A stretch of DNA of 64,000 nt, taken from the NCBI RefSeq assembly GCF_947492815.1, contig NZ_CANLOB010000005.1:62001-126000 (forward strand), read 5' to 3'. The first letter of the stretch is position 1. Each line of letters begins with the position of its first letter. This DNA is from an uncultured Dokdonia sp. GTDB taxonomy: Bacteria > Bacteroidota > Bacteroidia > Flavobacteriales > Flavobacteriaceae. Shown here piece by piece: positions 25,756 through 34,331 of this stretch. The position numbers were made by a program, and so were the translations under genes. A model generated the notes under the pieces. That model worked only from the letters and a program-made list of their open reading frames with translations. It was not told the DNA's origin and searched no databases.

Positions 25756-26721
25756 TTATGCTAAAGAAACTCTTTCAAAAGATGTAACGTTTAAATCTCC
25801 TTTACTAGCTACATAATCTGCAACACTTACGCTTTCATCCATGATGAAACGCTGATCAAGAAGACACTGCTCGTGATCTAGTGTTGTATTATCTGAAATA
25901 AAGCGCTCTAATTTTCCAGGAACAATTTTATCCCAAATTTTTTCTGGCTTTCCTTCCGCTTGTAATTGTGCTTTGATATCAGCTTCAGCTTTAGCTAAAA
26001 CTTCAGGAGTTAACTGAGACATAGAGATATATTCAGGTACATTTTTAAGTGTTTTACCTAAACGACCTAATTCAATATTGTCTTTTTCAATAGCGGCAAT
26101 TCTTGCTTCTGTTTCAGATGCAACGTATGCAGGATCAAAATCTTTGTAAGATAATGTAGTCGCTCCCATAGATGCTACTTGCATAGATACAGACTTAGCA
26201 ACTTCTGCAGCAGTATCTGCTCCAGCAGATAATCCTACTAATGCTCCAATTTTATTACCGTGTACATAAGAACCTACAAAAGGAGCTTCTAATGTTTTGA
26301 AGCCACCTATTTCAATTTTTTCTCCGATAACACCTGTTTGCTCGATCAATTTTTCGGCTACAGTCATTCCTTCAAAATCAGCAGCAAGAAATTCTTCTTT
26401 AGAATTTGTTCCTAATGCGATATCTGCCATTTGGCGAGCCATCGCTACGAAAGAATCATTTTTAGCAACGAAATCTGTTTCACAATTTAAAGAAACAACA
26501 ACACCTCTTGTGTTATCATCATTTATTTTTGCAACAACAGCACCTTCACTAGAATCTCTATCTGCTCTTTTTTCTGCAATTTTTTGTCCTTTCTTACGAA
26601 GGATAGCAATTGCTTTGTCAAAATCACCTTCTGCTTCTACTAATGCTTTTTTACAATCCATCATACCGGCTCCGGTAGATTTTCTAAGCTTGTTTACGTC
26701 TGCGGCTGTAATTTTTGCCAT
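25756..26721 (-). CDS. tsf: Elongation factor Ts
   Basis: 321 residues from ATG 26721, which starts the canonical MAKITAADVNKLRKSTGAGMM; an ATG 18 bases earlier (26739) is unlikely. UBA-type N-terminus, then the TDFVAKND motif that contacts EF-Tu, and a C-terminal dimerisation region ending in SVADYVASKGD. Exchanges GDP for GTP on EF-Tu. Downstream of rpsB on the same strand, the universal rpsB-tsf pair, and closed by a shared terminator. Confidence 0.97.
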   Translation of the reverse strand: MAKITAADVNKLRKSTGAGMMDCKKALVEAEGDFDKAIAILRKKGQKIAEKRADRDSSEGAVVAKINDDNTRGVVVSLNCETDFVAKNDSFVAMARQMADIALGTNSKEEFLAADFEGMTVAEKLIEQTGVIGEKIEIGGFKTLEAPFVGSYVHGNKIGALVGLSAGADTAAEVAKSVSMQVASMGATTLSYKDFDPAYVASETEARIAAIEKDNIELGRLGKTLKNVPEYISMSQLTPEVLAKAEADIKAQLQAEGKPEKIWDKIVPGKLERFISDNTTLDHEQCLLDQRFIMDESVSVADYVASKGDLNVTSFERVSLA

Positions 26722-26845
26722 AATTATTTTCATTTTCATTTCCGCTTTTACGGAAATATCATTGGTTATACATTAAAAAAAAGTCGTTTAATTTAATCCG
26801 TGTAAGAAAAAAACTAAACGACTTCTGTCTTCAATAAATTTCTTA

Positions 26846-27700
26846 TTACTCTTCTTCTTCGCTTGCTGGAGCTTCAACTTTTGCTGGTTCAGCTTTAGCT
26901 ACTGGCGCAGGAGCTGCTTTTTCTGCTGGTGCAGGAGCTGGCTTTGCTGCTGGTTTCGCTTTTGCTTTTGGAGCATTGTCTTTTCCTTCTGCTTGAGCTT
27001 CTTTTCCAGCCTTACGTTCTGCAAGACCTTCAATTACTGCATCAGATACATATCCTACAATCTTATCGATAGATTTTGAAGCATCATCATTAGATGGGAT
27101 AAGATAATCAACTTGACGTGGGTCAGAGTTGGTATCTACCATCGCAAATATTGGAATGTTTAATTTTTGAGCTTCTTTAATCGCGATGTGCTCACGCTTA
27201 ATATCTACAACAAATAATGCACCTGGAAGACGTGTCATATCTGCAATAGATCCTAAGTTTTTGTCAAGCTTCTCACGAAGACGATTCATTTGTAGTTTTT
27301 CCTTCTTAGATAGCGTATCAAAACGACCATCAGCCTTCATACGGTCGATAGTTTGCATTTTCTTTACTGCTTTTCTAATAGTAACAAAGTTAGTAAGCAT
27401 CCCACCAGGCCATCTTTCTGTGATGTAAGGCATGTTTGCTTTTGCAGCTTTGTCTGCTACGATATCTTTTGCTTGTTTTTTGGTAGCTACGAAAAGTATT
27501 TTTCTACCTGATGCTGCTATTTTTTTAAGAGCTTCTGAAGACTCTTCGATTTTTGCAGCTGTTTTGTATAAGTTAATGATGTGAATACCATTACGCTCCA
27601 TATAGATATATGGTGCCATATTTGGATCCCATCTTCTTGTGAGGTGACCAAAGTGTACACCTGCATCAAGTAATTCTTTAACTTCTATGTTGTTTGCCAT
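26846..27700 (-). CDS. rpsB: 30S ribosomal protein S2
   Basis: 284 residues; the conserved part (to about 228) contains LLDAGVHFGHLTRRWDPNM, KILFVATKKQAK and VDTNSDPRQVDYLIPSNDDA. The last ~55 residues are a low-complexity Ala/Pro/Lys tail (PAAKPAPAPAEKAAPAPVAK) ending in Glu, a Bacteroidetes-type extension. The minus-strand leader (27701-27862) holds a GTTTAG-CAT-CTAAAC hairpin at 27757-27771 and a palindrome copy. Part of the rplM-rpsI-rpsB-tsf run. Confidence 0.97.
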   Translation of the reverse strand: MANNIEVKELLDAGVHFGHLTRRWDPNMAPYIYMERNGIHIINLYKTAAKIEESSEALKKIAASGRKILFVATKKQAKDIVADKAAKANMPYITERWPGGMLTNFVTIRKAVKKMQTIDRMKADGRFDTLSKKEKLQMNRLREKLDKNLGSIADMTRLPGALFVVDIKREHIAIKEAQKLNIPIFAMVDTNSDPRQVDYLIPSNDDASKSIDKIVGYVSDAVIEGLAERKAGKEAQAEGKDNAPKAKAKPAAKPAPAPAEKAAPAPVAKAEPAKVEAPASEEEE

Positions 27701-27787
27701 TTTTGTAATAGTTTACGTTCCGTTGGACTTAAATTAGCAACACTGTACTAGACAGGGTTTAGATGCTAAACTAACCTTGATTCTTTA

Positions 27788-27807
27788 TACGCTTTCGCGA
27801 AAGCGAA
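27788..27807. repeat. Palindrome copy between rpsI and rpsB
   Basis: TACGCTTTCGCGAAAGCGAA; core TTTCGCGAAA at 27793-27802. It lies within the transcribed spacer of a ribosomal operon. Confidence 0.9.
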
Positions 27808-27862
27808 CCAAGCAACGACAACATTTTTAATTTTCTTAATTCTGAGATTAATACACGATGTA

Positions 27863-28249
27863 TTAACGCTTAGAGAACTGGAATTTCTTACGAGCTTTCT
27901 TCTGTCCGAATTTCTTACGCTCTACCATTCTTGGATCTCTAGTCAATAAACCTTCTGGTTTAAGGATGCTACGGTTTTCTGCATCTAGCTCACACATTGC
28001 TCTAGAAAGCGCAAGGCGAATTGCTTCTGCTTGACCTGTTATACCACCTCCGTATACGTTTACTTTAATGTCAAAGTTCCCATCATTTTCGGTTAATACC
28101 AATGGTTGGTTTACTTTGTACTGTAACGTTGCGGTAGGGAAGTACGTAGCCATGTCTTTTTTGTTTACGGTAATGTTTCCTTTTCCTTCAGAAACATATA
28201 CACGTGCTACAGCGGTCTTACGACGACCGATTTTGTGAATTACTTCCAT
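27863..28249 (-). CDS. rpsI: 30S ribosomal protein S9
   Basis: 128 residues. IGRRKTAVARVYV at the start, GGGITGQAEAIRLALSRA in the middle and the basic tail KKFGQKKARKKFQFSKR that reaches the P-site tRNA. The ATG shares one base with the rplM stop (TAATG), giving coupled translation. Confidence 0.98.
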   Translation of the reverse strand: MEVIHKIGRRKTAVARVYVSEGKGNITVNKKDMATYFPTATLQYKVNQPLVLTENDGNFDIKVNVYGGGITGQAEAIRLALSRAMCELDAENRSILKPEGLLTRDPRMVERKKFGQKKARKKFQFSKR

Positions 28250-28704
28250 TACTTAATTTCGTTAAGATTAATTGTTCTAGGCTTTTGTGCCTCTTGTCCA
28301 TGCTCTGATCCAGAGTACACTTTCAAATTGCGAAATAAAGCACTACCTAATTTGTTTTTAGGTAACATACCTTTTACTGCATTCTCAATGATGCGAGTAG
28401 GGTCTTTATCGAAGAGTTCTGTTGCTGTAAGACTACGCTGCCCACCAGGATATCCTGTGTGACGGATGTATGATTTGTCCGTCCATTTACTCCCTGTTAA
28501 GTTGATCTTCTCTGCATTGATAACAACTACGTTATCTCCACAATCAACATGAGGTGTAAAGTTAGTTTTGTACTTACCGCGTAAAAACTTAGCTACGATA
28601 GATGACATACGTCCTAGCGTCTGTCCGTCAGCGTCTATCAAAACCCACTCCTTGTTTACGGTAGCTTTGTTTGCAGATACTGTTTTGTAACTTAATGTGT
28701 CCAC
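28249..28704 (-). CDS. rplM: 50S ribosomal protein L13
   Basis: 151 residues with WVLIDADGQTLGRMSS, YKTNFTPHVDCGDNVVVIN and GMLPKNKLG, all L13 landmarks. First gene of the L13-S9 operon with a perfect promoter (TTTG, 19 bp, TACTTTTG) about 50 bp upstream. The leader between them contains a short CCGT/ACGG stem; L13 leaders with autoregulatory roles have been described in Bacteroidetes, and this could be one. Confidence 0.98.
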   Translation of the reverse strand: MDTLSYKTVSANKATVNKEWVLIDADGQTLGRMSSIVAKFLRGKYKTNFTPHVDCGDNVVVINAEKINLTGSKWTDKSYIRHTGYPGGQRSLTATELFDKDPTRIIENAVKGMLPKNKLGSALFRNLKVYSGSEHGQEAQKPRTINLNEIK

Positions 28705-28755
28705 ACTAATTAATTTTAATTAAACATTCCAATTTTCCCGTGTAAAAACGGTCTG

Positions 28756-28786
28756 CAAAAGTACAATTAATTATTGATTACACAAA
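28756..28786 (-). promoter_or_regulatory. Consensus promoter of rplM-rpsI
   Basis: On the minus strand TTTG (28786-28783), 19-bp spacer, TACTTTTG (28763-28756). Full match to the Bacteroidetes consensus. Confidence 0.9.
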
Positions 28787-28920
28787 TAGCCGAGCGGCAA
28801 TATTTTATAGTGTTTTTAGAAGGGTAAATATAGGGTATATATATAGGACACATTTTATAATAATTACTTCTCCTTTTTTCATTCGTTTTAAAAGAGGTAT
28901 TTTTAGTAAAAAAAATCAAA

Positions 28921-29469
28921 ATGAGGAAACTAATTCTAAGTACATTCCTAATCCTTTTGTTCTTTAGTTGCAGTTCTGATGATACAAGTTCTCCACTTGC
29001 AGGACAAACCTATGTTATTACCTCGTACCAATTAGATACTGCTATGGATTTTAATGATGATGGTATTTCTTCTAATGATTTGCTTATTGAAACGCCTTTG
29101 TTTTCCCCTCTTTGGTTACAGGTATTTAATGATTGTTTGGATATAGGAAGCCTTTTATTTGAAGAAAGAGGTATTGCTTGTCCTTTTGGAAGTATACTTT
29201 TGGAGGTCGAAGAAGATGATACAGGGACACTTATACAAACTGCCATTTGTGCTGTGTTAAGTTGTGATGGTTTTACAGAATATACCATTAATGATGATCA
29301 GATTGTGTTTTCTTTTGATAATGGAATTTCTGTAGAAGGAGAATTTTTAAATAATACGATGACCTTTACTTTTTCTGAAGAAGAAATACTTCCGTTAGAA
29401 TTTTTGCAAAATGATGGAACGATATGTATCTATAACGGACCTATAACAGTCACATACACATTAGAGTAA
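28921..29469 (+). CDS. Lipoprotein, paralog of 32357-32890
   Basis: 182 residues. Lipobox LFFSC followed by Ser-Ser-Asp-Asp-Thr. The region GQTYVITSYQLDTAMDFNDDG then SSNDLLIET is matched by the lipoprotein three kilobases on (GETYLLTSFETETSFDLDGDG, SNDLLIET), though the first is here only partly similar. Both have beta-strand-rich bodies like lipocalin-type small lipoproteins and end in a TYT strand. Contains Cys in FNDC, GIAC, AICAVLSC and TICIY. No function known. Confidence 0.82.
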   Translation: MRKLILSTFLILLFFSCSSDDTSSPLAGQTYVITSYQLDTAMDFNDDGISSNDLLIETPLFSPLWLQVFNDCLDIGSLLFEERGIACPFGSILLEVEEDDTGTLIQTAICAVLSCDGFTEYTINDDQIVFSFDNGISVEGEFLNNTMTFTFSEEEILPLEFLQNDGTICIYNGPITVTYTLE

Positions 29470-29585
29470 CTGAATGATTGAAGTGATTCTCTGTTAAAAA
29501 AGTTAAGATATTCATAAAAAAAGACAATAGTGTCACATCTATTATAGTTTTTAGGTCTATTAGGGCATCAACTAATCATCAATTC

Positions 29586-32291
29586 ATGCAATCAATCAAT
29601 CAACGAGCAGTTATTTTATGCTTTATTATATACGTTTCCGCTTTCGCGAAAGCGTACTCACAAACAGATTCTACAAAAACCACTACCGTAGTTCCTAAGC
29701 GCACCTATACTACAAATGCTTATACGGGAGAAGCACCCATTATAGATGGGATTATAAATGAAGATGCATGGAATGCAGTAGAATGGGCTGGCGATTTTAT
29801 AGAAAATGAACCGGATGAAAATACGCCGCCAGAACAACAAACCAAATTCAAAATAACCTATGATCAAAAATATCTATATGTTGCATGGCGTGCCTATGAT
29901 ACAGAAGTAGATAAGATAGAAAAACGTATGGGACGTCGTGATGACTTTCCTGGCGATTGGGTTGAAATTAATATAGATAGTTATAATGATGATCGTTCTG
30001 GGTTTTCATTTACAATTTCTGCCTCTGGTGTAAAAGGAGATGAGTTTATCTCCAATAATGGAAATTTTGATGATAGTTGGAACCCTATCTGGTATGCAGC
30101 AAGTCATATAGATGAAGAAGGGTGGACGGCTGAAGCCAAAATACCTTTAAGTCAACTTAAATTTGGAAAGGCAGAAGAACAGGTTTGGGGGCTACAAGTA
30201 AATAGATTGTTTTTTAGAAATCAAGAACGTGATGTATGGCAACGTGTACCTCAAGATGCGAATGGATGGGTAAGTAATTTTGGAGAATTACGTGGTCTTA
30301 AAAATATAGAACCTCAAAAGCAATTAGAAATTCAACCTTTCTTGGTAGGGCAATATGATACGTTTGAAGCAGAGCCAGGGAATCCTTTTAGAGATGGCGA
30401 TGACTTTAGATTAAATGGAGGGATAGACGCAAAAATTGGAATCACAAATGACCTTACATTAGATCTTACCGTAAATCCGGATTTTGGCCAGGTAGATGCA
30501 GATCCAGGTGCTATTGCACTTGATGGGTTTGAAATTTTCTTTCAGGAACGTCGACCGTTTTTTGTAGAGAATGCTAATATTTTTCAGCTTGGTCTGAATG
30601 GAAGTCAGGATAATTTGTTTTTCTCTAGACGTATAGGGCGTAGTCCACAAGGATTTTCTACTGCAGATGGAAGTAAAGGGGAATTTGAAGACTTTCCTAT
30701 TAACTCTACCATACTGGGTGCCGCAAAGTTTAGTGGTAAAACAAAAGATGGATGGTCTATTGGAGCGTTACAAAGTATTACAGCCAATGAGTTTGCAGAA
30801 ATAGCACTAGATGATCGTAGTGAAATACGTGATGAATTAGCACTTGAAGATAATTTAGGAGAAAGCCGTAAAGAACTTGTAGAGCCATTAACAAGTTATA
30901 GTGTAATACGTGTGCAAAAAGACCTTAATAATCGTAATTCTTTTGTTGGTGGACTTGTAACATATACAGATAGAACCTTGGATCAAAATTTACCTTTTCT
31001 TCATGATAAAGCACTTACTGGAGGAATAGATGGACAGCATACCTGGCAAAATCGCAACTATTTTATAGATGGAAAATTTTTGTTTAGTAATGTAACGGGC
31101 TCTGAGGAATCTATCACAAGGACACAACAGTCTATTCGACATTTATTTAATAGAGTAGATGCAGATCATGTGGAAGTAGATCCTACTAGAACATCACTTA
31201 CAGGTACAGGTGGTCGTATTGCAATTGGAAAAGATGGTGGGGGAAACTGGCGCTATGGAAATAGCTTTACATGGAGATCTCCAGAGTTAGAATTGAATGA
31301 TATTGGGTTTTTAAGACAAGCAGATGAGATACGCCAAAGTGCTTGGTTACGCTATTTGTTTTTAAAACCAACAGGGTGGTATCGTAGAGCTCAAGTAAAT
31401 CTGAATCAATTTACCACGTTTGATTTTCAAGGAAATTACAATCGCATTCAGTATGATATGCAAGCAGAGGTCAACTGGAAAAATAACTGGTTTACGGAAG
31501 TAGGCTTTGGACACAAACCTCGTATTTTTATCAATACGTTCTTGAGAGGAGGGCCACGTTGGAGGTTTGGTGATGAGAATTTTGGATTTACATTTAGCGG
31601 TACTGATCAGCGTAAAAAATTCTCAGCAGTCCTTGGGTATGTATATTCTCAAGCAAGGGAAAGTAATTTCCAGTTTAGACGATATGTGGTACGTTTTAAC
31701 TGGCAACCACTAGATGCATTAAGTTTGAATTTAGAGACCGAATATGAGTCAAATCCTAATAAGACACAGTATGTATCTCAGCAAGCGTATGCTCCTGCAC
31801 AGTTTGGAACTCGATATATTACTGGAGAAATAGATCAGGAGACATTAACTACAACATTGCGCGTAAATTATAATATCAATCCTAATTTGACCATACAATA
31901 CTATGCACAACCTTTTATTGCAAAAGGAACGTATCGTAATTTTAATTATGTAGCTAATAGCGAAGCGGAAAGTTTAAGTGATCGTGTGACGTTATATAAT
32001 GATAACCAAATTGATTTTCAAAATGGATCGTATGTGATAGATGAAGATGAGGATGGAACGACTGATTATTCTTTTGGGAATCCTGATTTTAACTTTGTTC
32101 AGTTTAGGTCTAACTTAGTGATGCGTTGGGAGTATATTCCAGGGTCTGAATTATTCTTGGTTTGGTCACAGGGAATTGAAGGGAATAGTGCTTCTGATGC
32201 TAGTCTTTTTGATGCCGCAGATCAACAAATATTAGGGCAACAAATTAGAAATACTTTCTTAGTCAAATGGACGTATAGATTTGTATTATAA
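29586..32291 (+). CDS. DUF5916 outer-membrane protein with CBM9-like domain
   Basis: 901 residues. Signal peptide about 1-25, with the cleavage region SAFAKAYSQ encoded by a palindrome copy. Residues ~40-230 form a CBM9-like domain (APIIDGIINEDAW, YLYVAWRAYD, DWVEINIDSY, EEGWTAEAKIPLSQL). The DUF5916 part follows (LTVNPDFGQVDADPG, FFQERRPFFVENANIFQLG, LFFSRRIGR), then a barrel of aromatic strands ending FLVKWTYRFVL. Members are predicted outer-membrane proteins, sometimes linked to carbohydrate use. Flanked on both sides by the two paralogous small lipoproteins on the same strand, which may be partners. Confidence 0.9.
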   Translation: MQSINQRAVILCFIIYVSAFAKAYSQTDSTKTTTVVPKRTYTTNAYTGEAPIIDGIINEDAWNAVEWAGDFIENEPDENTPPEQQTKFKITYDQKYLYVAWRAYDTEVDKIEKRMGRRDDFPGDWVEINIDSYNDDRSGFSFTISASGVKGDEFISNNGNFDDSWNPIWYAASHIDEEGWTAEAKIPLSQLKFGKAEEQVWGLQVNRLFFRNQERDVWQRVPQDANGWVSNFGELRGLKNIEPQKQLEIQPFLVGQYDTFEAEPGNPFRDGDDFRLNGGIDAKIGITNDLTLDLTVNPDFGQVDADPGAIALDGFEIFFQERRPFFVENANIFQLGLNGSQDNLFFSRRIGRSPQGFSTADGSKGEFEDFPINSTILGAAKFSGKTKDGWSIGALQSITANEFAEIALDDRSEIRDELALEDNLGESRKELVEPLTSYSVIRVQKDLNNRNSFVGGLVTYTDRTLDQNLPFLHDKALTGGIDGQHTWQNRNYFIDGKFLFSNVTGSEESITRTQQSIRHLFNRVDADHVEVDPTRTSLTGTGGRIAIGKDGGGNWRYGNSFTWRSPELELNDIGFLRQADEIRQSAWLRYLFLKPTGWYRRAQVNLNQFTTFDFQGNYNRIQYDMQAEVNWKNNWFTEVGFGHKPRIFINTFLRGGPRWRFGDENFGFTFSGTDQRKKFSAVLGYVYSQARESNFQFRRYVVRFNWQPLDALSLNLETEYESNPNKTQYVSQQAYAPAQFGTRYITGEIDQETLTTTLRVNYNINPNLTIQYYAQPFIAKGTYRNFNYVANSEAESLSDRVTLYNDNQIDFQNGSYVIDEDEDGTTDYSFGNPDFNFVQFRSNLVMRWEYIPGSELFLVWSQGIEGNSASDASLFDAADQQILGQQIRNTFLVKWTYRFVL
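29639..29654. repeat. Palindrome copy CGCTTTCGCGAAAGCG in a signal peptide
   Basis: Exact 16-bp palindrome inside the DUF5916 gene; its codons SAFAKAY form the C-region of the signal peptide. Confidence 0.95.
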
Positions 32292-32356
32292 TATTCATAC
32301 ATATTTATCGTTCCTACTACTCAATTTAATTACTACTAACATACTATATCAATTTT

Positions 32357-32890
32357 ATGAAAAACCTTTTTAAGTATTTAACAATTTCTCTTTTAGCAAT
32401 TTCTGTTTCATGTTCTAGTGATGATGACTCATCTAATGATTCTATTCTTGTAGATGGAGAAACGTATCTTTTAACTTCTTTTGAAACAGAAACAAGTTTT
32501 GATCTTGATGGAGACGGAGATGCTTCTAATGATTTATTAATTGAGACAGGATGTCTTCAAAATAATAGACTTATTTTCTCTACAGATAATACTGCTACTG
32601 CAGTCAATGAAACTTTTCTAGATATTTATGTTTCAGAAGATGCTTCAGGAAATATTGTACAGCTTGTAGAGTGTGATATAGATAATGAATCCATACAATT
32701 AACTTTCAGTCAAAATGGAAATACAGTAAATATTGTTGATGCTGGAGAAACACTTTCAGGTGTTGTGTCTGGTAATACCCTTGTTTTTACATTGAATGAT
32801 GGTTTTGTGGGAGAGTTTTTAAATGAAGATGGTTCTGATGGTACTTTTGAATTAGAAGAGACTATTGTACTTACATATACGAGACAGTAA
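32357..32890 (+). CDS. Lipoprotein, paralog of 28921-29469
   Basis: 177 residues. Lipobox ISVSC followed by Ser-Ser-Asp-Asp-Asp. Shares YLLTSFETE, DLDGDG and SNDLLIET with its paralog and likewise finishes in an LTYT strand. The DxDGD stretch could bind calcium, but this is only suggestive. Sits 65 bp after the DUF5916 gene with a strong terminator behind it, so the two are probably co-transcribed. Confidence 0.83.
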   Translation: MKNLFKYLTISLLAISVSCSSDDDSSNDSILVDGETYLLTSFETETSFDLDGDGDASNDLLIETGCLQNNRLIFSTDNTATAVNETFLDIYVSEDASGNIVQLVECDIDNESIQLTFSQNGNTVNIVDAGETLSGVVSGNTLVFTLNDGFVGEFLNEDGSDGTFELEETIVLTYTRQ

Positions 32891-32908
32891 ATAATATATT
32901 GTATTTAT

Positions 32909-32943
32909 ATAAAAAGCCCGAGATATATCTTGGGCTTTTTGTT
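32909..32943 (+). terminator. Terminator of the 32357-32890 gene
   Basis: AAAAAGCCCGAGA, short loop, TCTTGGGCTTTTT with one G-U pair. Confidence 0.9.
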
Positions 32944-32959
32944 TGTAAAATTTCTTATG

Positions 32960-33077
32960 TACGCTTTAGCGTTTCACTCTCCCTTTGGTCATGAACTTGC
33001 CTGCCTGCAGGTCTCGCTAGTTCGCTTTCGCACTTCGACTATGCTACTTCTGCTTCACTACGTTTCTTGAAAGCGTA
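32960..33077. repeat. Composite repeat with palindrome half-sites (long form)
   Basis: Starts TACGCTTTAGCG and ends TTGAAAGCGTA, the two halves of the short palindrome, with about 100 bp between. The part from 33021 (TTCGCTTTCGCACTTCGAC) resembles the reverse complement of the element at 52242-52306. A CCTGCAGG palindrome lies inside at 33003. Ends four bases from the stop of the TerC gene. Confidence 0.75.
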
Positions 33078-33080
33078 TAC

Positions 33081-33890
33081 TTAATGAATATTTTCTTCTT
33101 TTTCTTGCTTTGCTTTTAGAAGATTTTTCTGATATCTCCCCTGTACGATGTCTATAAGTACTAATACAATAATGACAAAATAGAAGGTTGTTTTGCTCAT
33201 AGGTGTAATATGATTTCCAAAGAATGATAAGTGAGCTAGATGTCCTCCTTCTGATAGTAGCATAATTCCTACAATAAGAAGAATAAAAAGCCCTAATACT
33301 TCATACATTCTATTTTTCTGAAGGAAATTGGAAACTTTATCTGCCATGACAATCATAAGAATACCACCAGCAATGATCGCTACAGACATCAAAATCATTT
33401 GTGCTTTAAATTCCATGCCACTAGTAAGTGCCATGGCGCTCAAGATAGAATCAAAAGAGAACACAAGGTTCATGACAACAATCCAGAAAATTATTTTTCC
33501 TACAGAAGAACGTTTTTCTTCCGTCGCTTCATGCTCTTTAATGAGCATCATATGCCAAATCTCTTTGATAGCGGTATAGATAATAAAGATACCTCCAGCC
33601 AGAACAATAACACTGTGTACATTAAAAGAAAACTCTATAATGTTGTTATCATGCAAACTTGCAAAGGGTTCCTGAAAGTATTGAATAAGTGACATCAATA
33701 CAAAGAGTAATATAATACGTAATACAATTGCCATTCCTACGCCGAGTCTGCGCACATAGCTTTGCTTTTCGGCAGGTGCTTTTTTAGACTCTAAAGAGAT
33801 GTATAGAAGATTGTCAAATCCTAATACAACTTGTAAAAGAACGAGCATTAATAAAGTGAATAAACTGTCTAGTGTAAAAAGACCTTCCAT
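33081..33890 (-). CDS. TerC family integral membrane protein
   Basis: 269 residues, seven or so helices. Conserved blocks: LQVVLGFDNLLYISLESKKAPAEKQ is the family N-terminal motif (acidic Asp in GFDN) and VMNLVFSFDSILSAMAL is its mirror with the second Asp. Family members (TerC, Alx, YceF-like) are linked to tellurite resistance and, more recently, manganese export; the substrate here is not known. A basic His-ending cytoplasmic tail (KQEKEENIH) closes the protein. Single gene. Confidence 0.9.
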   Translation of the reverse strand: MEGLFTLDSLFTLLMLVLLQVVLGFDNLLYISLESKKAPAEKQSYVRRLGVGMAIVLRIILLFVLMSLIQYFQEPFASLHDNNIIEFSFNVHSVIVLAGGIFIIYTAIKEIWHMMLIKEHEATEEKRSSVGKIIFWIVVMNLVFSFDSILSAMALTSGMEFKAQMILMSVAIIAGGILMIVMADKVSNFLQKNRMYEVLGLFILLIVGIMLLSEGGHLAHLSFFGNHITPMSKTTFYFVIIVLVLIDIVQGRYQKNLLKAKQEKEENIH

Positions 33891-34048
33891 AGTTGGTTTA
33901 AATTGTTTTGATGATTTGTAAATATAAATAAATGGGTTGTATTCATATAGTATGATGCGTAAAATATGAAGATAACCATTTCTACTAGTCTATATATGTT
34001 GTAAAAGTTACATGAATACGGTTTATTCTTTTGAGTATACGTAGAGAA

Positions 34049-34081
34049 TAGAGTGCTACTCTAATTTAGAGTGTTACTCTA
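34049..34081. repeat. Two tandem 15-bp mini-hairpins
   Basis: TAGAGTGCTACTCTA at 34049-34063 and TAGAGTGTTACTCTA at 34067-34081, an 18-bp period, each a perfect 6-bp stem with a triloop. Confidence 0.8.
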
Positions 34082-34086
34082 TTTTT

Positions 34087-34207
34087 ACACCTCCATCAAT
34101 CCCTCCTTCTTAGGAGGGAGGTTTTTGAGACTTATTTTTTATTACTGTGATTTTAAATTTATTTAGAGAAGAGTTTTTCCTCCCAAGAAGGAGGGCTAGG
34201 GAGGTGT
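34087..34207. repeat. Imperfect inverted repeat, MITE-like
   Basis: Left arm ACACCTCC...TCCCTCCTTCTT and right arm AAGAAGGAGGG...GGAGGTGT are reverse complements with small differences, about 35-40 bp each, separated by an AT-rich ~45 bp. GC-rich arms in an AT-rich gap. I recall similar CCTCCTT-type intergenic repeats in flavobacteria. The rest of 33891-34331 shows no gene. Confidence 0.7.
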
Positions 34208-34210
34208 GGT

Positions 34211-34226
34211 TTTTTCGCGAAAGCGG
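34211..34226. repeat. Palindrome core, half-eroded
   Basis: Core TTTCGCGAAA at 34213-34222 with an intact right flank (GCGG) and a T-only left flank; followed by ACTTCGATAC, similar to the CACTTCGAC found in the long forms. Confidence 0.8.
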
Positions 34227-34331
34227 TGACTTCGATACAATTTTAGATATGCACGATGTTTCTATCTAAAATCACTCAGTCATCTATGCCTAGTCTATTC
34301 TCTTTTTTCTATGCTCTTTTCTCTTGAAATA

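Noticed and set aside
34087..34207. Insertion sequence
   Set aside because: Only about 120 bp and no open frame; at most a non-autonomous element.
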